Shown piece by piece: positions 1-8,766 of a stretch of 64,000 nucleotides of DNA. Within the stretch, counting starts at the first letter, position 1. Every line of letters begins with the position of its first letter. This DNA comes from an uncultured Bacteroidales bacterium (GTDB taxonomy: Bacteria; Bacteroidota; Bacteroidia; Bacteroidales; F082): the NCBI GenBank assembly GCA_947304185.1, contig CAMZAM010000003.1:86784-150783 (forward strand). Reading direction: 5' to 3'. Position numbers and translations under genes: made by a program. The notes below the pieces were generated by a model. The model was given only the letters and a program-made list of their open reading frames with translations. It searched no databases and had not been told where the DNA came from.

Positions 1-3000
1 CGCAATACGACATTACAACTACAGCTAATCCGGCAGCAGGTGGAACAGTCAGCGGTGCCGGTACATACTACGAAGGCTCATCTTGCACTTTAACAGCTAC
101 TGCAAACCGTGGTTATGAATTTGTTAACTGGACAAAGAACAACAGCGTGGTTAGCACCAATGCCACTTATACATTCGAAGTGACAGCTGATGGTGCTTAC
201 ACTGCCAACTTCACGGCGTTGGAGCAACCAGGCATCACATACAACGCAACTCAAGAACACGGCACAATTGGTGTGAATCCAGGCGATGCCTACGAAGGTG
301 AAATTGTGTATTTGACAGCGACGCCAGCTTCTGGTTATGAATTGGACCATTGGGAGGTTAATACAGTAGGTAAGGGCAATGTGGAGGTTTTGCAAGACGG
401 AGAAGGTAATGACTACTTCATCATGCCTAACAAAGCCGTGACCGTCAGCGCGACGTTCAAAGTGGCACCATCTAATGCCACAGTCGATTTTGAGACAGGC
501 AACATCAGCGAGCTTAGCAACACATTTGGTGCTACAATAACCAACGATGCCTCCCACCCCTGGGTGGTGACAACGGCCAAGAATCACACCACTAATGGAA
601 CTTATTGTATCAAGAGTTCCATTGAGGGTCAAAATAGCCAGACCTCTAGCATCGAAATGGAAGTGATATTTGATCGAGCCGGTTCCATCAGTTTCTACTG
701 CTGGGCTTCGTGCGAAAGTGCCACTAGTAATTGGGACTATGGCATGTTCTACATTGATGGTACTCAGCAGGGGAGTAATTTCCTGCATGTAACGGATTGG
801 GTTTATCAAACCTACGACGTTGCGGCTGGAACACACGTTTTCAAATGGACATACAGGAAAGACGGCTCTTCCGCAGGCGGTGACGACTGCTTCTATGTGG
901 ATGACATTAATATTGACGGCTTCTACATACCTACGTGCCCCAAACCTACAAATGTCGCTGTAAATAATCCCACCGCTCATGGTGCTACTGTGAGTTGGAT
1001 CGGAACAAGCGACAGTTACATTGTGATGGTGGCCGAGCCCGTCGTTAATGCCGACTACAACTTTGAAACAGGCTCTATGCCTTCTGCCTTCACTAACGAT
1101 GCCACCAATCCTTGGACTGTGGTGGCCAACACCCACAGTGGAGCCTACTGCGCCAAGAGTGCAGGTGGCTTCTCCTCAACCAATTCCGATTTGGTGCTCA
1201 CGGTGAACATGGCAACTGCCGGTTCTGTTGATTTCTCGGCTTTGGTTTCTTCTGAAAGTGGCTGGGACTTCGGCCGTTTACTTATCGACGGCATAAAACA
1301 ACTTGAAGTTTCTGGCACTTCAAACAGTTGGGCAGACTATTCCTATCCATTGACTGCCGGATCACACACATTGACTTGGAGATATTACAAAGATAGTAGC
1401 GGCAATCAGGGCGACGACTGCTTCTATGTGGATGACATCGTGATTAAAACGGAACCTTCTTCATGGAATCAATACCCTGTTTCAGCATCACCTTATACTA
1501 TTAACGATGCAACAAACATTGCTCCAGCAACGGACTACATAGTTAAAGTTGTAGGCGTCTGTAGCGGCGAACAAGGCGACCCGAGTGCAGCAGTCAGCTT
1601 CACCACCGAAGCAACTTGCCCCGCTCCTACAGGTCTCGCCGTAAACTACACTGGTGGCACCGAAGCCACAGTGAGCTGGACATCCGAGGCATCTGCATGG
1701 AACATGAAGGTGAACGGCGTTCTGGTTGAAGACGTAATCACCAATCCTTACACTCTTACAGGTCTCGAATTCACTACTACATACGAAGTGAAAGTTCAGG
1801 CTGATTGCGGCGACGATCAAAGCGAATGGGCTGGCCCTGTCAGCTTCAAAACCGAGTGCGGTCCTAAAAACCTGCCTTACAGCTATGGCTTTGAGGTTGC
1901 CGATGAACTGGATTGTTGGAATGTAATTGCCACGAGTTCTAGCACTGGTATCACAACCGCTTCAGACGCTCCCGAAGGCACTCATGTATTCAAATTTCAT
2001 TATTCTGAGCAGAATGCCTATCTTGTGTCGCCAGTATTAAACGGCACAGAACTGGGGCTTGGCGTGTCTTTCCAATATATGAACTCCAGCACAACGACCA
2101 GTTACACCGAAGAATTCAAGGTGGGTTACACCTCTGATGAAACTGCTGCTTCTGCCGATTTCACTTACGGTGAAACTATCGAAGGTGAAAACGAATGGAA
2201 GACGTATGAAAACATATTCCCTGCAAACACTAAACGCATCGCCATCAAGTACATTTATACAGATGGCATGAGCCTTCGCCTTGATGACTTCTCCTTTGAG
2301 ATTCCTAGTGCCTGCCGCAAGCCTACCGACTTCGCAGTTTCAGAAATCGGCGGACACAGCGCAAAACTCAGCTGGACAGAAAACGGCGAGGCAACAGAAT
2401 GGATCCTCGAATACGAATCAGAAAATGACGAAAAACCCACAACAATTACAGTAAATACCAATTCTTATACACTCACTGGTCTTGAGCCAGAAACCATGTA
2501 TGCTGCTCAAGTGACACCTGTGTGCGAAGTTGACAAGCCGAGTGAAATCATTTACTGGACAACCGACGTAGCCTGCTCAGCCCCGACCAGCTTGGCAGTA
2601 TCCGATATCACCACCACCTCGGCAGTCGTCAGCTGGAATGGCGAAGCCGCAGAATACAACTTGCGTTACAGGGAGTTGTCTGCTGCAGATTTCGTCACCG
2701 TCACACTTACAGCTGATGACGTATGGCAAGACGGTACCGGCTACCAGATGTTGCTTGATGCCGATGCCAACACCTACGGCACAATCATTCCTACAGGTGG
2801 CGGTTTAACTGACGGAGGCGATGCCTCAGCGGCAACATACGCCGAGTTTGAGTATAAGATTCCAACAAACGCTGACGGCGCAATGAGCACAACAAATGTA
2901 GTAATCGCTCAAAGTATCTCTATCCAAATACCAGCAGGCACATACGACTGGTGCATCACCAACCCGACACCTGGCGACAGAATATGGATTGCTACAGATG

Positions 3001-6000
3001 GACGTGCTGATGACTACGTATTTGAAGCAGGTAAGACCTACGAATTCCATGTTTATTATAACGGAGGCAATGATGCTGTCGAAGTGACAATCACCGACAT
3101 TACGAAGGGAGAACCTAAAGCTGATTGGATCTCAATCAATGGAGTCACCAGTCCTTACACTCTCACCACTCTGGAACCTGCAACGGACTATACTGTTGAA
3201 GTACAATCTGATTGTGGTGGCGACGGCACAAGTGCTTGGACAAGCACCAACTTCTCTACACCTTCCAACTGCGGTGTTCCTACTCCACTGGATGTCACAG
3301 AGCTTGAGGCTTATTCAGCCACTCTCAATTGGACTGGCGTTCAGGAGAATTATCAAGTGCAATACAGAACTGCAGGCTCAAGAGAGTTGTTGTTCTTCGA
3401 AGACTTCGACGGTCAGCCATCCACCTGGACACTCACCAACTCTGCTTATAGCAGGACATCCTCTGCAACAACAGATTATCTCGTATTTATGGGACAAGGC
3501 ACCACTGAAGCAGCTTACTTGATTACGCCTGATTTAACCGGTATCGTAAGCAAAGGCACAGTTGAATTCAATCAACGCGTTTATAACGGAACGGCAACCT
3601 TCAAAGTTGGCTTCTCAAGCACAACCAACGAAGTTGATGAATTTGATTGGGGTACTGAAGTTAATGCAGCTGCTGTTATGTTCACAGCATACAGTGTTGC
3701 TATGCCTGCTGGCACCAAATACGTCGCCATCACAACCACAACATCAGAGTCTGATTGCGCTGTCTTGATTAATGACTTCGGTATTTATGGCAACGAGATT
3801 CCTGCTGGCGAATGGAACACTGCCACAGTTAATAACGCTACAACTTACGCAATTAGCAGCGGCCTTAAAGCCGAGACCAAATACGAATGGCAAGTGCGTG
3901 GTGTGAACAGCTCTTGCACCGGTGGTTACACCGAATGGAGCGAACTCCGCAACTTCACAACACCTGCTTCTTGCTTGGTTCCTACTAATATCCACTATAA
4001 CGAAGGTCAGTTGAGCTGGACTTCCGGTGCAACGCTGTTCGATATCCAAGTCGAAGGTGAGTCAGTGATTGAAGGTGTTTCCAATCCTTACGCCCCGACT
4101 CTTGATCCAGAGACCATCTACAGCGTAAGAGTGCGCGCCAACTGCGGTGGCGGCGACTACAGCGACTGGACTGATTACTATGCATTCGTTACCGAATGCG
4201 ACGGAACAAAGAGTATGCCATACGCATTTGACTTCGAGGATACTGGTACTTATTATGCTTGCTGGGGTGCTGTTTCGTTTAATTCGGAAAATAGTGTGGG
4301 TTTGACCTATGACCCTGATGATGACACCAACATTGTATTCTTGTTCTCCTCTTATAGCAATTCAACAGACTTCCGACAGATACTTATCTCGCCTGAGCTG
4401 AGCACAGACGCTCCTGTGGTAGTAAGTTTCGATTACAAGGCATATTCGGGCACTGAGACTTTCCAAGTGGGTTACTGCACTGCATCTACGTATTCTGATA
4501 TTACTGATTTTACATTTGGCGATGCTCAGGATGTCGACAATACAACATGGGAAACCTACACGGAGACCTTGCCTATCGGCACCAAGTATGTTGCTGTACT
4601 ATACTCATCAAATTATCAGTATTATCTCTTTTTGGACAACTTCAGTTTCGCCAATCCAACCATCAATTACTGGGATGCCTCTTACTGGGGCGGCATCGAT
4701 GAGATTCCGGAAATCGACGACGATGTGACTATCGGTGGCACTGTTATTATTCCAGCCGGCACAGTCGCATATGCCAATACCATCACCCTCGCATACGATG
4801 GACAACTTATCATCGAAGACGGCGGCCAGCTCTATCATAACGACGACGTTATTGCCACACTCGAGAAAGACATCGTGGCTTACACAAGCAAAGATAGCGA
4901 CGGATGGTACCTTATCTCAACACCGGTTGATAACATCAACGTCAGCAGTGTGTTCAGCGGCACCTACGATTTGTATATGTACGACGAGCCAACCGCTTAC
5001 TGGTGGTCACACAGTGGAACGCTGCATCCATTCACCAAATTGAATATGGATAATGGTTACCTCTACGCAAGCGATACTGACCAGACTCTTGAGTTTACAG
5101 GTGATATGATGGGCACAGAAGTGAAAGACATTACATTAGATCTTGCCTACACTGCGTCACAAACTGACGATGTGAGAGGCTTCAACCTCATGGGCAACCC
5201 ATTCACACGCAACCTCAGAGCAGGCGACATGAAGATCGGTGGTGTTGATTTATCGACATATATGGCAGCCGAGAACGGCACAGCTCTGACAACACACAAC
5301 ATCAGTGAAGATCCTATCAAACCAGGTCGCGGATTCTTCGTACAGGCTACAGCAGCTGGTCAGGAGTTGATATTCAACCCATCATCAGCCAAGAGCGAGA
5401 CCAACAACGGCTATATCAAGATCGTTGTTGCAAACGAGAATAGCTTCGACAACGCATTCATCAACATCGCCAACGGTAACACCTTGCGTAAGATGAACAT
5501 CGCCAACACTATGGAGGTCTACGTCATCAACGAAGATGAAGACTACGCTGCCGCAAGAGTTGAAGAGCTCGAAGGCAAGATCCCGGTCAACTTCAAGGCT
5601 GTTGCCGACGGTGAATATACCATCACCATCAGCGCCAACAACGTCGAGGCACGCAGCATGTATCTCCGCGACAATTTCTCAGGCGAGACAATCGACCTGT
5701 TGGAGAGCCCTAGCTACACATTCAAAGCCACAGCCAACGACGATGAGGCCCGCTTCACTCTCTTGTTTGACTTCAACAACTACACAGGCATCGATGAGAA
5801 CCTCACCGGTGAGATCTTCGCTTACCAGTATGGCAACGAAATCATCGTCAACGGTGAAGGTGAGTTGCAGGTGTTCGACGTCATGGGACGCATGGTTCTG
5901 AACACTCAGGTCAACGGCGTACAGAAGGTCAACGTGCCTGCTAATGCTGTGTATATCTTCAGAATGGTTGGAGAAACAATCCAAACACAGAAGATAGTTG

Positions 6001-6008
6001 TAAGATAA
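1..6008 (+). CDS. Giant T9SS-secreted surface protein, 5' end missing
   Basis: The reading frame is open from base 3, so the start lies outside the window; a GTG at 147 is internal. About 2,000 residues are visible. The order is: two divergent InlB/B-repeat-like modules (GYEFVNW, then GYELDHW); two jelly-roll modules that share the motif DDCFYVDDI (bases about 480-930 and 1050-1450); then alternating fibronectin type III-like modules (CxxPTxLAV... VSW... YTLTGLEP) and cleaved-adhesin-like modules to about base 4660. A beta-rich region (YWDASYWGG onward) follows, and then a C-terminal type A T9SS sorting domain with FDVMGRMV and the ending QKIVVR. T9SS cargo with this tail crosses the outer membrane and is usually released or anchored through A-LPS. 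An adhesin or matrix-binding role is inferred. The 84-residue gene downstream is probably co-transcribed. Confidence 0.9.
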   Translation, partial: QYDITTTANPAAGGTVSGAGTYYEGSSCTLTATANRGYEFVNWTKNNSVVSTNATYTFEVTADGAYTANFTALEQPGITYNATQEHGTIGVNPGDAYEGEIVYLTATPASGYELDHWEVNTVGKGNVEVLQDGEGNDYFIMPNKAVTVSATFKVAPSNATVDFETGNISELSNTFGATITNDASHPWVVTTAKNHTTNGTYCIKSSIEGQNSQTSSIEMEVIFDRAGSISFYCWASCESATSNWDYGMFYIDGTQQGSNFLHVTDWVYQTYDVAAGTHVFKWTYRKDGSSAGGDDCFYVDDINIDGFYIPTCPKPTNVAVNNPTAHGATVSWIGTSDSYIVMVAEPVVNADYNFETGSMPSAFTNDATNPWTVVANTHSGAYCAKSAGGFSSTNSDLVLTVNMATAGSVDFSALVSSESGWDFGRLLIDGIKQLEVSGTSNSWADYSYPLTAGSHTLTWRYYKDSSGNQGDDCFYVDDIVIKTEPSSWNQYPVSASPYTINDATNIAPATDYIVKVVGVCSGEQGDPSAAVSFTTEATCPAPTGLAVNYTGGTEATVSWTSEASAWNMKVNGVLVEDVITNPYTLTGLEFTTTYEVKVQADCGDDQSEWAGPVSFKTECGPKNLPYSYGFEVADELDCWNVIATSSSTGITTASDAPEGTHVFKFHYSEQNAYLVSPVLNGTELGLGVSFQYMNSSTTTSYTEEFKVGYTSDETAASADFTYGETIEGENEWKTYENIFPANTKRIAIKYIYTDGMSLRLDDFSFEIPSACRKPTDFAVSEIGGHSAKLSWTENGEATEWILEYESENDEKPTTITVNTNSYTLTGLEPETMYAAQVTPVCEVDKPSEIIYWTTDVACSAPTSLAVSDITTTSAVVSWNGEAAEYNLRYRELSAADFVTVTLTADDVWQDGTGYQMLLDADANTYGTIIPTGGGLTDGGDASAATYAEFEYKIPTNADGAMSTTNVVIAQSISIQIPAGTYDWCITNPTPGDRIWIATDGRADDYVFEAGKTYEFHVYYNGGNDAVEVTITDITKGEPKADWISINGVTSPYTLTTLEPATDYTVEVQSDCGGDGTSAWTSTNFSTPSNCGVPTPLDVTELEAYSATLNWTGVQENYQVQYRTAGSRELLFFEDFDGQPSTWTLTNSAYSRTSSATTDYLVFMGQGTTEAAYLITPDLTGIVSKGTVEFNQRVYNGTATFKVGFSSTTNEVDEFDWGTEVNAAAVMFTAYSVAMPAGTKYVAITTTTSESDCAVLINDFGIYGNEIPAGEWNTATVNNATTYAISSGLKAETKYEWQVRGVNSSCTGGYTEWSELRNFTTPASCLVPTNIHYNEGQLSWTSGATLFDIQVEGESVIEGVSNPYAPTLDPETIYSVRVRANCGGGDYSDWTDYYAFVTECDGTKSMPYAFDFEDTGTYYACWGAVSFNSENSVGLTYDPDDDTNIVFLFSSYSNSTDFRQILISPELSTDAPVVVSFDYKAYSGTETFQVGYCTASTYSDITDFTFGDAQDVDNTTWETYTETLPIGTKYVAVLYSSNYQYYLFLDNFSFANPTINYWDASYWGGIDEIPEIDDDVTIGGTVIIPAGTVAYANTITLAYDGQLIIEDGGQLYHNDDVIATLEKDIVAYTSKDSDGWYLISTPVDNINVSSVFSGTYDLYMYDEPTAYWWSHSGTLHPFTKLNMDNGYLYASDTDQTLEFTGDMMGTEVKDITLDLAYTASQTDDVRGFNLMGNPFTRNLRAGDMKIGGVDLSTYMAAENGTALTTHNISEDPIKPGRGFFVQATAAGQELIFNPSSAKSETNNGYIKIVVANENSFDNAFINIANGNTLRKMNIANTMEVYVINEDEDYAAARVEELEGKIPVNFKAVADGEYTITISANNVEARSMYLRDNFSGETIDLLESPSYTFKATANDDEARFTLLFDFNNYTGIDENLTGEIFAYQYGNEIIVNGEGELQVFDVMGRMVLNTQVNGVQKVNVPANAVYIFRMVGETIQTQKIVVR

Positions 6009-6046
6009 TTGATAATTGACAATTGATAATTAAAAATAGAAATACA

Positions 6047-6301
6047 ATGAAAAAGATCATATTATCATTAGCATTAGTTTTTGCGATGGGCCTCTGCGCT
6101 AACGCACAGCGTGACAGCTATTTCAACGACTGGGACGATGTGGGCAACGGCCTCGACAAGGTGAATATTTATGAGCCTACCAGAGACCCGGGAATGCCTG
6201 GCGGTCACGGTGGTGGCGACACCCCTGCTCCTCTCGGCAGCGGATTGATTATCCTCACCGCAATGGGAGCAGGATACGCTATGTTGAAAAAGCGCGATTA
6301 A
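6047..6301 (+). CDS. Small secreted protein with C-terminal sorting-like tail
   Basis: 84 residues. An in-frame ATG at 6023 exists, but ATG 6047 starts a clean signal peptide (MKKIILSLALVFAMGLCANA) and is preferred. The mature part is short, acidic and Gly/Pro-rich (RDPGMPGGHGGGD). It ends in a tripartite tail: the motif TPAPLGSG, one hydrophobic helix (LIILTAMGAGYAML) and the basic end KKRD. This layout resembles short C-terminal sorting signals of the PEP-CTERM/PID-CTERM kind in Bacteroidota; the sorting enzyme is not in this window. It lies 38 bases after the T9SS giant and is probably in the same transcript. The last codons and stop sit inside a 12-bp hairpin. Function unknown; a role accompanying the upstream surface protein is only inferred. 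Confidence 0.8.
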   Translation: MKKIILSLALVFAMGLCANAQRDSYFNDWDDVGNGLDKVNIYEPTRDPGMPGGHGGGDTPAPLGSGLIILTAMGAGYAMLKKRD

Positions 6302-6314
6302 ACGCTTTTTCAAC
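6283..6314 (+). terminator. 12-bp hairpin enclosing the stop codon
   Basis: GTTGAAAAAGCG at 6283-6294 pairs perfectly with CGCTTTTTCAAC at 6303-6314. The TAA stop (6299-6301) lies in the 8-base loop. No long T-run follows at once, so it may act with the next hairpin (6333-6361) or protect the mRNA 3' end. Confidence 0.6.
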
Positions 6315-6332
6315 AGTTGACAATTGAGAATT

Positions 6333-6371
6333 GTAGAGACATCACATTGTGGCGTCTCTACGTTTTTTTTT
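6333..6371 (+). terminator. Rho-independent terminator built on a palindromic repeat
   Basis: GTAGAGAC (6333-6340) pairs with GTCTCTAC (6354-6361), with further CAC/GTG pairing inside, followed by a run of T. It shares its core (TCACATTGTGGCGTCTCTA) with the palindrome at 11107-11135, so it is one copy of a dispersed element. Confidence 0.75.
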
Positions 6372-6431
6372 ATGCCTTTTTTAATAGGAAAAAATATTTT
6401 TCATTTATTTTTATTAATGCAAAAGAATTCT

Positions 6432-6439
6432 TATATTTG
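6432..6439 (+). promoter_or_regulatory. Bacteroidota-type -7 box for the hydrogenase operon
   Basis: TATATTTG matches the TAnnTTTG -7 consensus. It lies about 73 bases before the first hydrogenase gene. I see no good -33 TTG at the usual distance. Confidence 0.55.
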
Positions 6440-6511
6440 CAGATTGATTAAAAAGGTTGAAAATATTAGAAAAATATTCATAAATCATTCATTAACATAA
6501 TTTTACAAAAT

Positions 6512-6904
6512 ATGGCAAAAGTAAAATCATTGGCAGAATTGAAGGCAATGAGAGAGAAATTACAGTCAAATCTCGACCTTCGTGAAAAAAGTAACGACCC
6601 TGATGCAATGGTTCAGGTGAAAGTCGCTATGGCAACCTGTGGTATCGCCGCTGGTGCAAAACAGGTGATGGAACACATGATGGAGAAAGCCGACGAGCTG
6701 AAACTCCGCATCGTCTTCACCCAAACAGGCTGCATGGGCTATTGTCACGCCGAGCCGACCATCGAGGTTAAGGTTCCGGGTAAAGACCCGATCGTCTTCG
6801 GTCACGTCGACAACAAACGCGCTGACGAGATCCTCACCAAGTATGTCATGAACAACGAACTCGTTGAAGGCATCATCCCGGTTAACTATGAGAAAATTGA
6901 TTAA
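6512..6904 (+). CDS. hndB: NADP-reducing hydrogenase subunit HndB-like, thioredoxin-fold ferredoxin
   Basis: 130 residues, first gene of the hydrogenase operon. The N-terminus (KSLAELKAMREKLQ) and the motif TCGIAAGAK are typical of HndB-type small ferredoxin-like subunits; the second half carries TGCMGYCHAEPTIEV, the C-terminal half of a thioredoxin-like [2Fe-2S] site. Only three cysteines are present instead of the four of a full C-x4-C / C-x3-C site. HndB subunits belong to tetrameric HndABCD hydrogenases and are thought to be structural or electron-transfer partners of HndA and HndC. The gap to the next gene is 28 bases. Confidence 0.85.
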   Translation: MAKVKSLAELKAMREKLQSNLDLREKSNDPDAMVQVKVAMATCGIAAGAKQVMEHMMEKADELKLRIVFTQTGCMGYCHAEPTIEVKVPGKDPIVFGHVDNKRADEILTKYVMNNELVEGIIPVNYEKID

Positions 6905-6920
6905 TCATTCATTCTAAATT

Positions 6921-6925
6921 GGAGG
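6921..6925 (+). promoter_or_regulatory. Strong Shine-Dalgarno before hndC
   Basis: GGAGG sits 7 bases before ATG 6933. Canonical Shine-Dalgarno sites are uncommon in Bacteroidota, so this one both fixes the start and stands out from most genes in the window. Confidence 0.7.
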
Positions 6926-6932
6926 ACTTTAT

Positions 6933-8747
6933 ATGACAAAAATCAAAACGCACGTGCTTTGCTGCGGTGGTACCGGATGTAAGGCATCTGCAAGTGATGA
7001 GATCATTGCAACCTTTGAAAGATTATTGAAGGAAAAAGGTTTGCAAGATGAAGTTCAGGTCATCAGAACAGGCTGCTTCGGCTTCTGCGAGAAGGGCCCT
7101 ATCGTAAAGATGCTCCCTGACAACACATTCTACACTCAGGTTAAACCTGAAGATGTCGAGAAGATCATCAACGAGCACATCATCAAAGGTCGTAAGGTCA
7201 CTGACCTTCTCTACCTCGATCCGGAAAACAAACAGCACGTCTCTGACTCAAAGCACATGGGTTTCTACAAGAAACAGCTCCGTATAGCTTTGCGTAACTG
7301 CGGTTTCATCAACCCAGAAGACATCGACGAATACATCTCACGCGGTGGTTATGAAGCTATCGCTAAGGTTCTCGGCGAGATGACACCTCAGCAGGTCATC
7401 GACGAGATCACCAAGTCAGGTCTCCGTGGCCGTGGCGGCGCGGGATTCCCGACAGGTGTAAAATGGGGTCTCTGCGCAAAGAACCAGGCCGACCAGAAAT
7501 ACGTCATCTGCAACGCTGACGAAGGCGACCCGGGCGCGTTCATGGACCGTTCAATCATGGAAGGCGACCCGAACTCAATCATCGAGGCTATGGCTATCTG
7601 CGGATACGCTATCGGTGCATCAAAGGGTCTCGTCTACATCCGTGCTGAATACCCATTGGCAATCCACCGTTTGCAGGTTGCTATCGCTCAGGCTCGTGAC
7701 TACGGCCTCCTCGGCGACGACATCCTCGGCAGCGGCTTCAACTTCGATATTGAGCTCCGCTACGGTGCTGGCGCATTCGTCTGCGGTGAAGAGACAGCTC
7801 TTATCCACTCAATGGAAGGTAAACGTGGTGAACCGACTCTGAAACCACCATTCCCGGCTGTTTCAGGTTATATGGCAAAGCCATCTAACGTTAACAACGT
7901 TGAGACATTCGCCAACATCCCGATCATCATCACAAAGGGCGCTGAGTGGTTCGCATCAATCGGTTCAGAGAAATCAAAAGGTACAAAGGTGTTCGCATTG
8001 GCAGGCCAGATCAACAACGTCGGTCTTATCGAGGTTCCTATGGGAACAACACTCCGCGACATCATCTACGAAATCGGTGGTGGTATCAAGGGTGGCCGTA
8101 AGTTCAAAGCCGTTCAGACCGGTGGTCCTTCAGGCGGCTGCTTGACAGAGAAACACCTCGACACAGCTATCGACTACGACTCATTGATGGCTGCTGGCTC
8201 AATGATGGGCTCAGGCGGTATGGTCGTCATGGACGACACATCATGTATGGTTGCTATTGCTAAGTTCTACCTCGAGTTCACATGCGAAGAGAGCTGCGGT
8301 AAATGCTCACCATGCCGTATCGGTAACAAGAGAATGCTCGAAATCCTCACCAAGATCACAGAAGGCAACGGAACAATGGACGACCTCCAGGAGCTCCGCA
8401 ACCTCGCAGCTGTTATCAAAGACACAGCATTGTGCGGTCTCGGTCAGACATCACCTAACCCGGTGCTTTCGACACTCGACAACTTCTGGGATGAATATGT
8501 TGAGCACGTCGTCGATAAGAAGTGCCGCGCTGGCGTCTGCAAGAAACTCATGAACTACGTCATCGACAAGGATAAATGTATCGGCTGTGGCAAATGCGCC
8601 AAGAACTGCCCTGCAGAAGCCATCTCGAAGACCAACTACATCGCTGAAGGTCACAAGCTTCCTTCAATGGAAATCGACACAACGAAGTGTATCAAGTGCG
8701 GTGCATGTATGAGTGGATGTAAATTTGATGCTATTTCTGTCAAATAA
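6933..8747 (+). CDS. hndC: NADH-binding flavoprotein subunit of [FeFe]-hydrogenase (HndC/HydB, NuoF-like)
   Basis: 604 residues. Domains in order: an N-terminal thioredoxin-like [2Fe-2S] domain (CCGGTGCKAS ... RTGCFGFCEKGP); a NuoF-type FMN/NAD(H) module with GRGGAGFPTG (about 166-175) and GAGAFVCGEE (about 278); a [4Fe-4S] site ESCGKCSPCRIGN (about 452); and a C-terminal double [4Fe-4S] ferredoxin (CIGCGKCAKNC about 548, CIKCGACMSGC about 586). This is the diaphorase subunit that exchanges electrons between NAD(P)H and the hydrogenase subunit; in bifurcating HydABC-type enzymes the FMN here is the proposed bifurcation site. NADH versus NADPH preference cannot be read from the sequence. It acts in the cytoplasm. 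Confidence 0.93.
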   Translation: MTKIKTHVLCCGGTGCKASASDEIIATFERLLKEKGLQDEVQVIRTGCFGFCEKGPIVKMLPDNTFYTQVKPEDVEKIINEHIIKGRKVTDLLYLDPENKQHVSDSKHMGFYKKQLRIALRNCGFINPEDIDEYISRGGYEAIAKVLGEMTPQQVIDEITKSGLRGRGGAGFPTGVKWGLCAKNQADQKYVICNADEGDPGAFMDRSIMEGDPNSIIEAMAICGYAIGASKGLVYIRAEYPLAIHRLQVAIAQARDYGLLGDDILGSGFNFDIELRYGAGAFVCGEETALIHSMEGKRGEPTLKPPFPAVSGYMAKPSNVNNVETFANIPIIITKGAEWFASIGSEKSKGTKVFALAGQINNVGLIEVPMGTTLRDIIYEIGGGIKGGRKFKAVQTGGPSGGCLTEKHLDTAIDYDSLMAAGSMMGSGGMVVMDDTSCMVAIAKFYLEFTCEESCGKCSPCRIGNKRMLEILTKITEGNGTMDDLQELRNLAAVIKDTALCGLGQTSPNPVLSTLDNFWDEYVEHVVDKKCRAGVCKKLMNYVIDKDKCIGCGKCAKNCPAEAISKTNYIAEGHKLPSMEIDTTKCIKCGACMSGCKFDAISVK

Positions 8748-8752
8748 AATAG

Positions 8753-8758
8753 AGGAGG
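8753..8758 (+). promoter_or_regulatory. Perfect Shine-Dalgarno before the hydrogenase gene
   Basis: AGGAGG lies 8 bases before ATG 8767. It argues for the 8767 start rather than the upstream in-frame ATG at 8713, which overlaps hndC. Confidence 0.75.
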
Positions 8759-8766
8759 AGAAAGAT

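Noticed and set aside
90..1136. Open frame of 348 codons on the minus strand opposite the surface giant
   Set aside because: It lies fully antisense to a clear multidomain coding region, has no recognisable domain and is cysteine-rich in a way typical of shadow frames.
8713..8766. Upstream in-frame ATG for the hydrogenase subunit
   Set aside because: It overlaps hndC and lacks a ribosome site, while ATG 8767 has a perfect AGGAGG and starts the ferredoxin domain.
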